From: Mycolicibacterium rhodesiae JS60
GTDB taxonomy: Bacteria; Actinomycetota; Actinomycetes; Mycobacteriales; Mycobacteriaceae
DNA: 64,000 bases
Direction of reading: 5' to 3'
NCBI GenBank assembly: GCA_000230935.2
Contig: AGIQ01000001.1
Span: forward strand, 558,001-622,000
Shown: positions 1 to 7,867 of the stretch, piece by piece
Layout of the letters: every line of letters begins with the position of its first letter
Position numbering within the stretch: the first letter of the stretch is position 1
Made by a program: the position numbers and the translations under genes
Notes under the pieces: model-generated
What the model saw: the letters and a program-made list of their open reading frames with translations, nothing else
The model's database searches: none
Told to the model about the DNA's origin: nothing

Positions 1-927
1 CAGCGGCTCACCTCCTTCGGCGGTCCCTACCGACAATGGCGCGCATACGTGGACAACGAACAGGCCGCGGCGGCGCGGGCGGTGGCGGCGGCCGAGCAGA
101 CTGTGCGGATACAAAAGCGCCTGCGCGCCGAGGCCGAGACCAAACTCGCCCGGCGAAACCGCAAGGCGCAGAAGGACTATGCCAACTCCCGAGCGCCGAA
201 GATCGTGATGAACAACTGGGCCGCGTCCGCCGAGGTGTCGGCGGGCAAACTGCGCGCCGGCCTCGACGAGAAGGCGGCCGCGGCCGCCGACGCGCTGCAA
301 GAAGCCGAGGCAAGGCTGCGTGGCGATGAGCGCATCCGCGTCGACTTCGGTGATCCGGATGTGCCGGCGAGCCGCAGGATCGCCGAATTACCGGGTGCCC
401 GTGGATCTTTCGCGGTGATGGGTCCCGAACGGATCGCCATCATCGGACGCAATGGCATCGGGAAGACCAGGTTGCTGGACGATCTGCTCGCCGGTAGCGC
501 AGGCCGATTGCTGACCGATCGGATCGGCTACCTGCCTCAGCGCATCGACGGTCTGGACGAGCGGGCCAGCGTGCTGGACACCGTGGCGGCGACCGGCGGC
601 GATGCTGCCCTGGTCCGCACTCGGCTGGCCCGGTTCCTGCTGCGCGGCGACTCGATGCACCGGCCGGTTGCCACGCTGTCCGGCGGCGAACGGTTCCGGG
701 TCGCGCTGGCGCGGCTGCTGCTGGCCGACCCACCACCCCAGCTGATCGTGCTCGACGAACCGACCAACAACCTCGACCTGGCGAGTGTGGATCAGTTGGT
801 GGATGCGCTGCGGGCTTACCGGGGTGCGGTGATCGTGGTCAGTCACGACGACGAATTCCTGGCCCGGCTGGATCTGGACCGGACCATGTTGATGCGGCGG
901 CCCGGCGTATTGGACGAGGCGGGTTAG
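1..927 (+). CDS. ABC-F family ATPase, C-terminal part (5' end outside window)
   Basis: The frame is open from base 1, so this is the end of a larger gene; 308 residues are visible. They cover an alanine- and arginine-rich charged linker, then one complete ABC domain: Walker A (GRNGIGKT, about bases 446-469), signature LSGGE at 676-690, and the Walker B region ending LDEPTNNLDL, which is typical of ABC-F proteins. Family members have two fused ABC domains and no membrane segments. They act on the ribosome as translation factors or antibiotic-protection proteins. The linker before this domain suggests it is the second of the two. Which ABC-F subgroup it belongs to cannot be told without the N-terminal half. 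Confidence 0.9.
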   Translation, partial: QRLTSFGGPYRQWRAYVDNEQAAAARAVAAAEQTVRIQKRLRAEAETKLARRNRKAQKDYANSRAPKIVMNNWAASAEVSAGKLRAGLDEKAAAAADALQEAEARLRGDERIRVDFGDPDVPASRRIAELPGARGSFAVMGPERIAIIGRNGIGKTRLLDDLLAGSAGRLLTDRIGYLPQRIDGLDERASVLDTVAATGGDAALVRTRLARFLLRGDSMHRPVATLSGGERFRVALARLLLADPPPQLIVLDEPTNNLDLASVDQLVDALRAYRGAVIVVSHDDEFLARLDLDRTMLMRRPGVLDEAG

Positions 928-936
928 GGTCTGACC

Positions 937-1359
937 ATGGCACACCTGCGCGCGGGCTGGTTCGTCGTGCTCTGCGCGACGGTGCTGGCGGTCAGCGCCT
1001 GGCTGCCGTGGCTGACGACCTCGGCCTCCGGCGGCGGCCGGGCCAGCGCGATCGGCGGCGTGGTCGGCAGCATCGTGTTGCCGCCGCGCTTCGGTGCCGG
1101 ACAGTTGATCGTGCTGCTGGCCTCGGTGCTGATCGTCACCGGCGCGATGGTGGCGCGGAATCTGTCCCCGCGCCTGGCGGCCGCGGCGGCGCTGGTGATC
1201 TCGGTGTTGATCGGGGTGCTGACCTACTGGTACTACCACCTGAACATCAGTCCGCCGGTGTCGGCGGGCTACGGCTTCTACATCGGCGCGGTGTCCGCCG
1301 CCGGTGCACTGCTGTCCTCGGTGTGGGCGCTGTTCACTGCGCTGGTGCGCAGGCGATGA
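937..1359 (+). CDS. Small four-helix membrane protein, unknown function
   Basis: A 140-residue protein made almost entirely of hydrophobic segments, with about four predicted membrane helices (roughly residues 8-28, 48-70, 74-95 and 112-136). The first loop is Gly/Ser-rich and the C-terminus ends in Arg-Arg-Arg. No catalytic motif is visible and I do not recognise the family beyond mycobacterial conserved membrane proteins. It starts 9 bp after the ABC-F gene and its stop overlaps the start of the downstream acetyltransferase (ATGA), so the three genes are probably one transcript with translational coupling. Confidence 0.75.
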   Translation: MAHLRAGWFVVLCATVLAVSAWLPWLTTSASGGGRASAIGGVVGSIVLPPRFGAGQLIVLLASVLIVTGAMVARNLSPRLAAAAALVISVLIGVLTYWYYHLNISPPVSAGYGFYIGAVSAAGALLSSVWALFTALVRRR

Positions 1360-1961
1360 GCCGGTTCGTCGCGCCGGTCACATTGACCGGCGCACAATGG
1401 GTTTCACTCGAGCCGCTGAGCGACGCCCACGTTCCCGAAATCACCGCGGCCGCCGCCGACGTGGGGGAACTGTGGTTCACCAGCGCGCCATCACCGGACA
1501 ATGCCGCCGCGTGGGCGAGCCGGATGGCCGCGATGCAGGCCGACGACGAGGGTGTGACCTATGTGATCAGACGGCGCAGCGATGGCGCGGTGGTCGGCTC
1601 GTCAAGCCTGTTCCATGTCGACGCCGCCAACCGGCGACTCGAGATCGGCCACACCTGGTATTGCGCCTCGGCGCGGCGCACCGGGGTCAACACGGAGACA
1701 AAACTGGTGCTGCTGTCCCACGCATTCGACCAACTCGGTTGTGTCGCTGTGGAATTCCGCACGCACTTCTTCAATCAGGTCAGCAGGACGGCGATCGAGC
1801 GGCTCGGCGCCAAACTGGACGGCGTGCTGCGCAGTCACCAGCTGCTGGCCGACGGATCCCGTCGTGACACCGTCGTCTACTCCATCCTGGACATCGAATG
1901 GCCCGCAGTACGGAACAACCTGACGTTCAGGCTCGGCCGCCACGATGGCGGCAGAGCCTGA
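1356..1961 (+). CDS. GNAT-family N-acetyltransferase
   Basis: A 201-residue protein with a RimJ/RimL-like GNAT layout: an N-terminal substrate-side segment, a central strand ending in a VVGSSSLFHV block, then IGHTWY and a C-terminal part around RTHFFNQVSRTAIERLGAKLDG. The latter is the usual acetyl-CoA-contacting helix and 'N..S..A.E..GA' signature of this subgroup. The ATG at 1356 overlaps the stop of the preceding gene by 4 bp and is preferred over longer in-frame extensions that would run through the upstream gene. The substrate cannot be predicted; proteins of this subgroup acetylate protein N-termini or small amines. Confidence 0.85.
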   Translation: MSRFVAPVTLTGAQWVSLEPLSDAHVPEITAAAADVGELWFTSAPSPDNAAAWASRMAAMQADDEGVTYVIRRRSDGAVVGSSSLFHVDAANRRLEIGHTWYCASARRTGVNTETKLVLLSHAFDQLGCVAVEFRTHFFNQVSRTAIERLGAKLDGVLRSHQLLADGSRRDTVVYSILDIEWPAVRNNLTFRLGRHDGGRA

Positions 1962-1982
1962 ACGCGCGGAATCGGTTGGGCC

Positions 1983-2432
1983 TCAGCCTGCGTCAACGGT
2001 TGTCGGCTCGATCGGAGTGCCGCCGCCGGAGCGGGTGACTTCGATCCGGCGCGGTTTTGCCCTCTCGGCCAGCGGGATCGTCACCGTCAGCACACCGTTT
2101 TCGTAGGTGGCCGAGATCTTCTCGGTGTCGATACCTTCACCGAGGGACAACTGTCGCCGGTAGGTGCCGAAGAATCTCTCGCTGGTCAGCCACTGCACCG
2201 AGTCCGCGGAGCGGGCCGAACGGTGCGCGGTCAGCGTCAGTGTCCCGCTGTCGACATTCACGTCGACCGAGCCGGGATCCACGCCGGGCAGATCGGCGGC
2301 CAGCACGTAGTGATCGTCGACTTTGTAGAGGTCCATGGGCATGAACCGGGGGCTGCGATCGGTTCCAGCTTGGCTGGTCAACAGCCCTCGGGCCATGGCG
2401 TCGAGGTCATTGAAAGGATCGAAGCGGAGCAC
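1983..2432 (-). CDS. hsp20: Small heat-shock protein, Hsp20/alpha-crystallin family
   Basis: About 149 residues, resembling the mycobacterial 18-kDa antigen: an N-terminal LRFDPFNDLDAM segment, a PMDLYKVDDHYVLAADLPGVDP start of the alpha-crystallin domain, and the diagnostic ENGVLTVTIP strand near the end. It should act as an ATP-independent chaperone oligomer in the cytoplasm. The start is taken as GTG at 2430-2432 because AGGAGG at 2441-2446 lies 8 nt upstream. A longer reading from the GTG at 2439-2441 would leave no spacing to that Shine-Dalgarno sequence. A perfect CIRCE operator lies 71 bp upstream, implying HrcA-controlled heat induction. Confidence 0.93.
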   Translation of the reverse strand: MLRFDPFNDLDAMARGLLTSQAGTDRSPRFMPMDLYKVDDHYVLAADLPGVDPGSVDVNVDSGTLTLTAHRSARSADSVQWLTSERFFGTYRRQLSLGEGIDTEKISATYENGVLTVTIPLAERAKPRRIEVTRSGGGTPIEPTTVDAG

Positions 2433-2503
2433 AGTACTCACCTCCTACATCGCTGAACGCAAGCCCACCACCCTGGCGGGCAGCTTTACTGTGCATCGCC
2501 AGA

Positions 2504-2530
2504 TTAGCACTCGGGGGTGGAGAGTGCTAA
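2504..2530. promoter_or_regulatory. Perfect CIRCE (HrcA) operator
   Basis: TTAGCACTC (2504-2512), a 9-nt spacer, and GAGTGCTAA (2522-2530) match the CIRCE consensus exactly on both arms. The element lies in the divergent region between hsp20 and the lipoprotein gene and is about 70 bp from each start. CIRCE is the binding site of the repressor HrcA, which in mycobacteria controls groES/groEL genes. The position fits heat-inducible control of hsp20. Whether the lipoprotein gene is also affected is open. Confidence 0.93.
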
Positions 2531-2600
2531 CACTTTTTGGAAGCGTTTTACGCCGCCCCGGTAGGCTGGGCCAGCTTCAGGAGGGGACGAGCGTGAGGGG

Positions 2601-3218
2601 ATGAGATTGCGCAATGTGGTGAGACGGGCGCCGGCTGCGCTGGCGGCCGCACTGGTGCTGGCGATCGCGGGTTGCTCCCAGGATGCGAAGCCGGTCGCCG
2701 CCGTCGCATGCGACGAAGTGTCGGTACCCATGGTCGACATCCCCACCCGGACCGATCAGGAACCGCGGTTGCGGCTCCCGCAACCGCAGGGCTGGGAGCG
2801 CACCACCAAACTGGACTCCGAGACCATCCGGTTCGCGCTGCGCAACGAGAGTCTCACCGAGCAGGGATTCACCCCGAACGCGGTCGTCACGTTGCAGAAG
2901 GTGAGTACCGATGTCGGTAAGCCGCAACAGATTCTCGACGCCCAGGACAAGCAGCTGGTGGCCAAGCTGAAGGTCAAGGATCTGAAATCGACGCCGACGC
3001 AGGTGTGCGGATCCCCGGCGCAGTCGACCAGCTACACGGCGCCGGCGATGGGCAAGATCCCCGCCCGCAACGCCGCCTCGCTGGCGGTGGTCTACCAGGC
3101 CGGTGACGTCAACTACGTGACCACGGTGACGGTGCAGACGATCAAGCCCGACAATCCCACGTACGTCACGGATTCCGCGGTGATCCTCAAGGGATTCCAG
3201 ATACTTCCGCCTAAATAG
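2601..3218 (+). CDS. LpqN/LpqT-family lipoprotein
   Basis: A 205-residue protein with a short basic N-terminus, a hydrophobic stretch and a lipobox ending IAGC at Cys25, so it should be lipidated and anchored outside the membrane. The mature part matches the LpqN/LpqT fold pattern: a PxGWE segment, an 'FTPNAVVTLQKV' strand, a conserved Cys about residue 136, and an ending 'GFQILP'. The family is restricted to mycobacteria and relatives. LpqN has been linked to envelope biogenesis, and a specific role here is not known. GAGGGG lies directly upstream of the ATG. The stop region overlaps the convergent regulator gene by 8 bp. Confidence 0.85.
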   Translation: MRLRNVVRRAPAALAAALVLAIAGCSQDAKPVAAVACDEVSVPMVDIPTRTDQEPRLRLPQPQGWERTTKLDSETIRFALRNESLTEQGFTPNAVVTLQKVSTDVGKPQQILDAQDKQLVAKLKVKDLKSTPTQVCGSPAQSTSYTAPAMGKIPARNAASLAVVYQAGDVNYVTTVTVQTIKPDNPTYVTDSAVILKGFQILPPK

Positions 3219-4167
3219 CGACGATGTGGACCTGTCCGCTGCCCAGGGGTTCAGTGCATCGGTCGCAGGCCAGTTCCCCGGTGAATTCCCCACCGCAGTC
3301 GCGGTGGGTCATCACCACCGCCGGTCCCTCAGGTGCGTGAAACCACCACTGCGCCCACTGCACGGCGGCGGTCAGCACCGGGAAGAAGGCCCGGCCCTTC
3401 TCGGTCAGCAGGTAGGCGGCCCGCTCCGGGCCCGAGCGCTCGGTCGGCGAGGTGGTGAACACGCCGATGTGGCAGAAGGTCTGCAGCCGTTCGGCCAGCA
3501 GGCTGGGTGGGGCGCCCAACTGGGTCTGAAAATCGGTGAATCTGGTGGTGCCGAGGAATGCCGCCACCAGAAGTGCTGCAGCCCAGCGATTTCCGAGGAT
3601 GCTCATGGTCTCCGGGAACAACCCCGCGTGGCTTGCAACCGTGTCGGACTCCGAACGGCGCCGCGTCGAGGCCGCCGGTGCCGAGCGCTTCCACATCCCG
3701 CTCGGGCCAAGACTCAACGCCACTTCTGAGCCGGTGACCACTGCGCGACAGGTGTTGCAGCGCAACAGAGGTGCGAAGTGCGACCCGCAGGCCAGGTGAC
3801 GCATGGCGGGCAGTGTTGCCCGATGCCCGGTCACCCAGTTGCGTTCCCACTCCCAGATGGACAGCAACACCGGCCCCAGCGACCGGCTGCGGCCGGTGAT
3901 CAGATACTCGGTGCGAGCCCGGGTGGACGCGTGCACCCGGCGGCTCAGCAGCCCGTCGTTGACCAGGGTCCGCAGCCGGCTCGTCAGAACCGAATTCGAG
4001 ATCGGCAAACGCGACATGAACTGGTTGTAACGGGTGGCGCCGAGCAAGGCCTGCTGAACGATCAGTAGGTTCCACTCGTCGCCGAGGAGGCCCAGCATTC
4101 TGCCGATGGCATTGGGGCTGTCGGGTGCCAGGACGGTTGGTGTCTCGGCGAGAACGGTATCGGTCAC
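3211..4167 (-). CDS. Tandem HxlR-type winged-helix regulator
   Basis: About 318 residues with two consecutive winged-helix units of the HxlR type. The first runs from IGRMLGLLGDEWNLLIVQQALLG through LTSRLRTLVNDGLL; the second from ETMSILGNRWAAALLVAAFLG through LAERLQTFCHIGVF. Each is followed by a small Cys-pair segment (CNTC; CGGEF...CDRC), possibly metal-binding. HxlR proteins are usually about 110 residues with one domain, so this is a duplicated form. GTG at 4165-4167 is chosen because it overlaps the stop of the upstream carotenoid oxygenase (GTGA). Longer readings enter that gene. It probably regulates its own operon. Confidence 0.82.
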   Translation of the reverse strand: MTDTVLAETPTVLAPDSPNAIGRMLGLLGDEWNLLIVQQALLGATRYNQFMSRLPISNSVLTSRLRTLVNDGLLSRRVHASTRARTEYLITGRSRSLGPVLLSIWEWERNWVTGHRATLPAMRHLACGSHFAPLLRCNTCRAVVTGSEVALSLGPSGMWKRSAPAASTRRRSESDTVASHAGLFPETMSILGNRWAAALLVAAFLGTTRFTDFQTQLGAPPSLLAERLQTFCHIGVFTTSPTERSGPERAAYLLTEKGRAFFPVLTAAVQWAQWWFHAPEGPAVVMTHRDCGGEFTGELACDRCTEPLGSGQVHIVAI

Positions 4168-5681
4168 TGCAGTCCGATCGCCTCGGCGGCGCAGTCGCTG
4201 GTACGCCAGCGGCGCAGTTCGCCACCGCCCACCCAGGTGGAGTGCGTGCCGCTGGAAATCCGTTCCGGCAGCTGAAGTTTGCACACCGGCCCGTCTGGCA
4301 GCCGGGCCGCGTCGAACACCAGGCAGTAGGAGGCGTCGGCCGTCATGTCGGTGGTCAGGGTGACAAGGTAGCCGTCGTCCTCGGAGCGGGAGCCGACGCG
4401 TGGCGCCATCGCCGTCTCACTGCCGTAGACGCCGTCGCCGAATCCGTAACGCTGCTCGCTGCCGGTGTGCAGGTCGTGACGGACCAGTCCGTCGAACAGG
4501 AACCAGCCCGGCTTCCCGGTGGCCGCGTAGGTGTAGCGGTACGGCTCGCCGGCATGCCCGGCGTTGATCATGCCGAACTCGGTGATGCTGTCGGACAACG
4601 GTTCCTCACTGACTCCACCGGTGCGCAGGTTGAGCCGCCAGCGGTGCAGCCTGGCCTGCATCCGGTCCAGCGCCAGGAACCGGAAGGCCCGCTGCCACTT
4701 GGTACCGGTGCCGTTGTCGCTCGGTTCCGGATCGCCCTGGAAGAAGCCGTCCAGCACGATCTCGTCGCCATCCTCATAGGCGTTGACGAAGTGCAGCACG
4801 TAGGTCGGGTCGGCCTCGAACCACTGGATCTTGCCCTCACCGCGGCGGGGGAGCACCGCGAACCGCGACGGGATGTCCCGGTGGAAGCGGGCCACGTGCA
4901 GGCCGCGCTCCAGCAGCTCAGGATCCCAGAACAGTGGTAAGTCGTTGAGGATGACGTAGTTTCGGGTGAACGCCATGTCGTGGGGGAGCCGCGGACCGGG
5001 CAATGGGACGTCGGTGTAGTGCACCAGGTCGTTGTTCGCGTCCACCACGCCGTAGTGCATGTAGGGCGCGGACTTCGAGTAGTTGAAGAACAACATCTCC
5101 CCGGTGCGATCGTCGACCTTGGGATGCGCCGAGACTCCCCAGTCGACGGGGAAGCCGCCGCCCCACGTCTCCTTGCCCAGGGTCTGGCCCGAGTACGGGT
5201 CGACGCGGTACAGGTCCCCGCACTGGTAGAAGCTCGTCAATGCGGTGCCGCGGTGCACCACGACGTCTGTGCTGGAGGCGTCCTTCATCAGCGTGCGCGC
5301 GCCCCAGCCGTAGTCCACCTTCGCCAGCGGCAGCGGCTCGGCCAGCCCGGGCCAGAGCGGGCCGGCGGCGGCGTTCTCGGCCTCGAAGCCGTCGGTCCGG
5401 ACAAAGCGATTGCGATAGAACGCCTTTCCGTCGCGGAACCCAACGATGTGCAGCATGCCGTCACCGTCGAACGGGTGGTATGCCTTCAGCGCCGGATGCA
5501 GCGGGTTCTCAGTATTGCGGAGATAGACGCCATCGAGATCGGTGGGGATCTCACCGTCGACGACGGTCAGATCGTCGGCGCACCACTCCGTGTTCTGCGG
5601 TCGCCAAGGACCCGTGCGGTACGGGTGGTCGTCATCCTCGGGAAGGGTGGACAGGAATTTGCCGACGATCTCAGTGTGCAT
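4164..5681 (-). CDS. Carotenoid oxygenase / lignostilbene dioxygenase family enzyme
   Basis: A 505-residue protein spanning the whole beta-propeller oxygenase family. The four iron-ligand histidines can be placed at about His186 (SAHPK), His234 (PHDMAFT), His297 (VLHFVNAYED) and His480 (GTHSTWV), and the family block YHPFDGDGMLH is present near residue 68. These enzymes cleave a conjugated double bond in carotenoids, apocarotenoids or stilbenes with O2, using non-haem Fe(II). From memory it corresponds to M. tuberculosis Rv0913c, beside the Rv0914c thiolase, which is the same order as here. The gene overlaps the thiolase by 11 bp and the regulator by 4 bp. Confidence 0.92.
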   Translation of the reverse strand: MHTEIVGKFLSTLPEDDDHPYRTGPWRPQNTEWCADDLTVVDGEIPTDLDGVYLRNTENPLHPALKAYHPFDGDGMLHIVGFRDGKAFYRNRFVRTDGFEAENAAAGPLWPGLAEPLPLAKVDYGWGARTLMKDASSTDVVVHRGTALTSFYQCGDLYRVDPYSGQTLGKETWGGGFPVDWGVSAHPKVDDRTGEMLFFNYSKSAPYMHYGVVDANNDLVHYTDVPLPGPRLPHDMAFTRNYVILNDLPLFWDPELLERGLHVARFHRDIPSRFAVLPRRGEGKIQWFEADPTYVLHFVNAYEDGDEIVLDGFFQGDPEPSDNGTGTKWQRAFRFLALDRMQARLHRWRLNLRTGGVSEEPLSDSITEFGMINAGHAGEPYRYTYAATGKPGWFLFDGLVRHDLHTGSEQRYGFGDGVYGSETAMAPRVGSRSEDDGYLVTLTTDMTADASYCLVFDAARLPDGPVCKLQLPERISSGTHSTWVGGGELRRWRTSDCAAEAIGLQ

Positions 5682-6900
5682 CGTCTGCCGATCTGATCAT
5701 GAAACTGACTGTGGTGGCGGTACTACCGCCGAAATTCAGGGTGCCGAAACGCCGGGCACCCTCAACCTGGTAGTCGCCTGCGAGGTTGCTGACCTGTTTG
5801 GCGGCATCGAGCATCATCCGGATCCCCGAGGCACCCACCGGGTGGCCGCCACCGATCAGGCCGCCACTCGGATTGATCGGCAGCCGCCCGCCGATCTCGA
5901 TCTCGCCGTTCTCGATCGCCTTCCAGGATTCACCGGGCCCGGTCAGTCCGATGTGGTCGATGGCGAGGTACTCGCTCGGGGTGAAGCAGTCGTGCACTTC
6001 GATGCCGTCGAGGTCGTCGATCCCGATGCCGGCCCGGCCGAACGCGTCGTGTACCGCGGCGCGGACGTGCGGCAGCACGTACGGGTTGTCGGCATCGCGG
6101 TCGAGCTTCTGCCGCAGCCCCAACCCCACCGTGCGGTGGCCCCAGCCTTCGATCATCCCGATCGGGCGCACGCCCGGGTGCTCACTCAGAAAGTCGTCGT
6201 TGACCAGGACCACGCCGGCACCGCCGTCGGTCATCTGGCTGCAGTCGTAGCGGCGGATCCGGCCCTCGGTCGGCGGGTTGACGGCGTCGTCGCCGCCGTG
6301 CACCACCAGATCGGGAACCTCCCAGTCCCTGGTTTGGGCATTGGGGTTACGGCGGGCGTTGGCAAAGTTCAGTGCCGCGATCGCATGCAGGTGGGCGTCG
6401 TCGATGCCGAACCGGCGGTCGTACTCGTCGGCGACCTCGCTGAACATCGACGGCCACACATACGTGGCATCGGCGCCCTCGTGGCCGGTCCAGGCAGCGG
6501 CGCCCAGGTGGGCCGCGGCGATGTCGCCGGGCACCGTCTTCTCCAGCTCGACTCCGACTACCAGGGCGGTGCGGTAGTTGCCTGCCCGCAGGTCGGCCAT
6601 CGCCGCGAGAGCTGCCACACTGCCCGAGGCGCACGCCGCCTCGTGGCGGGTCGCCGGGGTGTCCCACAGTCCGTCGTGCACGGTGGCGGGCATCGCACCG
6701 AGGTGGCCTTGGGCGGCGAACATTTCCCCGAACGCGTTGGCCACGTGCACGACATCGATATCGGCGGCGTCGATCATCGATGCGGCCAAGGTGAGGTCGA
6801 CGACCTCGCTTGTCAGCGAGGCGAAATCGCGGCCTTCCCTGGTGAGGTTGCGGCTGAAGTCGCTCTGGTAGCCGCCAAGGATCCAGACGTTGCCTGCCAT
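5671..6900 (-). CDS. Thiolase-superfamily protein (acetyl-CoA acetyltransferase / lipid-transfer type)
   Basis: A 409-residue thiolase-fold protein with the nucleophilic cysteine at Cys90 (EAACASGS) and the C-terminal GGHPVGASG motif near residue 364. A second catalytic region reads 'DGIEVHDCFTPSEY', characteristic of the SCP2-type/lipid-transfer branch. It is expected to handle CoA thioesters, by thiolytic cleavage or condensation. It is the first gene of a minus-strand operon with a carotenoid oxygenase and a regulator, which suggests that oxygenase products enter a CoA-dependent pathway. That link is inference. The neighbour order matches Rv0914c-Rv0913c from memory. Confidence 0.88.
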   Translation of the reverse strand: MAGNVWILGGYQSDFSRNLTREGRDFASLTSEVVDLTLAASMIDAADIDVVHVANAFGEMFAAQGHLGAMPATVHDGLWDTPATRHEAACASGSVAALAAMADLRAGNYRTALVVGVELEKTVPGDIAAAHLGAAAWTGHEGADATYVWPSMFSEVADEYDRRFGIDDAHLHAIAALNFANARRNPNAQTRDWEVPDLVVHGGDDAVNPPTEGRIRRYDCSQMTDGGAGVVLVNDDFLSEHPGVRPIGMIEGWGHRTVGLGLRQKLDRDADNPYVLPHVRAAVHDAFGRAGIGIDDLDGIEVHDCFTPSEYLAIDHIGLTGPGESWKAIENGEIEIGGRLPINPSGGLIGGGHPVGASGIRMMLDAAKQVSNLAGDYQVEGARRFGTLNFGGSTATTVSFMIRSADDAH

Positions 6901-7128
6901 TGCGCCGAAATTACTACAGCTAACAGAGTGTCGGGCCGGAATGCGGTACGCGGACCGGAAAAGGGGCGGCCCCGCCGGCTCTCGGTCTGAACCGACAGGA
7001 CCTCAGCGAGCGTGGAGGTCGACCGCCACGCCCGCTTGCAGCGAAGCATTGCCCCGGCCGCAAATCCCAAACGTCTCGCCGACGAGCACCCGCGTTAGTT
7101 TCCCCGGATGGGCGGGAACACCTGCTGA
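6901..7128. other. Intergenic region, divergent promoters
   Basis: This 228-bp gap separates the divergently transcribed thiolase operon and the GAF-ANTAR gene and must hold both promoters. I see no convincing operator, tRNA or small ORF with a ribosome-binding site. One upstream ATG at 7108 in frame with the GAF-ANTAR gene runs into a TGA just before 7129 and is therefore not its start. Confidence 0.5.
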
Positions 7129-7812
7129 ATGTCCACGCCCAACCACGACCTGGCGCAGCGGATGGCCGAGCTGGCCCGTGCCACCGCGCCGCCCCGCGAC
7201 GTCGATGAGGTACTCACCGACGTCACCGCCGCGGCGACAGCGATGATTCCGGGCACGGACACCTGCGGTGTGCTCTTGATCGGCAAGGGTGGCAAATTCG
7301 AGTCGTTGTTCGGCACATCCGATTTGATCTACCAGCTCGACGCGCTCCAAGAGCAATGCGGAGAGGGGCCGTGCATCGAGGCCGCCCTCAACGAACTGAT
7401 TGTGCGCACCGACGACTTCACCACCGAGCGACGCTGGCCCAAGTACAGCCAGGCGGTCGCCGAGCTCGGGGTCCGCAGCGGGCTGTCGTTCAAGCTGTAC
7501 ACCAGCGCATCGACGGCGGGCGCGTTGAACCTGTTCGGTCTCGAGCCGCACGCCTTCGACATGCAATCCGAGGCGATCGGATCGGTGCTCGCCGCTCACG
7601 CCGCGTCGGCGATCATCGCCAGCCGCCACGGCGAGCAGCTGGAATCGGCGTTGACCACCCGCGACACCATCGGCCAGGCCAAGGGGGTGATCATGGAGCG
7701 GTTCAACGTCGACGCGATGCGTGCGTTCGAAATGCTGCGTGAGCTGTCGCAGACCACCAACACCCGACTGACCGATATCGCCACCAAAGTCATCGAGACC
7801 CGGGGCGGGTAG
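7129..7812 (+). CDS. GAF-ANTAR domain RNA-binding regulator
   Basis: A 227-residue protein with an N-terminal GAF domain (about residues 20-155, with the EQCGEGPCIEA block common in actinobacterial GAF-ANTAR proteins) and a C-terminal ANTAR domain (about 165-225: 'RDTIGQAKGVIMERFNVDAMRAFEMLRELSQTTN'). ANTAR domains bind paired RNA hairpins and act as transcription antiterminators; the GAF domain senses a ligand or redox state. Mycobacteria carry several such proteins with mostly unknown targets. No obvious Shine-Dalgarno lies before the ATG, and it could be leaderless. The next gene is a diguanylate cyclase, but they need not share a function. Confidence 0.9.
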   Translation: MSTPNHDLAQRMAELARATAPPRDVDEVLTDVTAAATAMIPGTDTCGVLLIGKGGKFESLFGTSDLIYQLDALQEQCGEGPCIEAALNELIVRTDDFTTERRWPKYSQAVAELGVRSGLSFKLYTSASTAGALNLFGLEPHAFDMQSEAIGSVLAAHAASAIIASRHGEQLESALTTRDTIGQAKGVIMERFNVDAMRAFEMLRELSQTTNTRLTDIATKVIETRGG

Positions 7813-7867
7813 CGGGCGGTCGCCGGTAGGGTAGGCGTAATTTTCCGGGTCTGGTGGGGGTCGCTCG

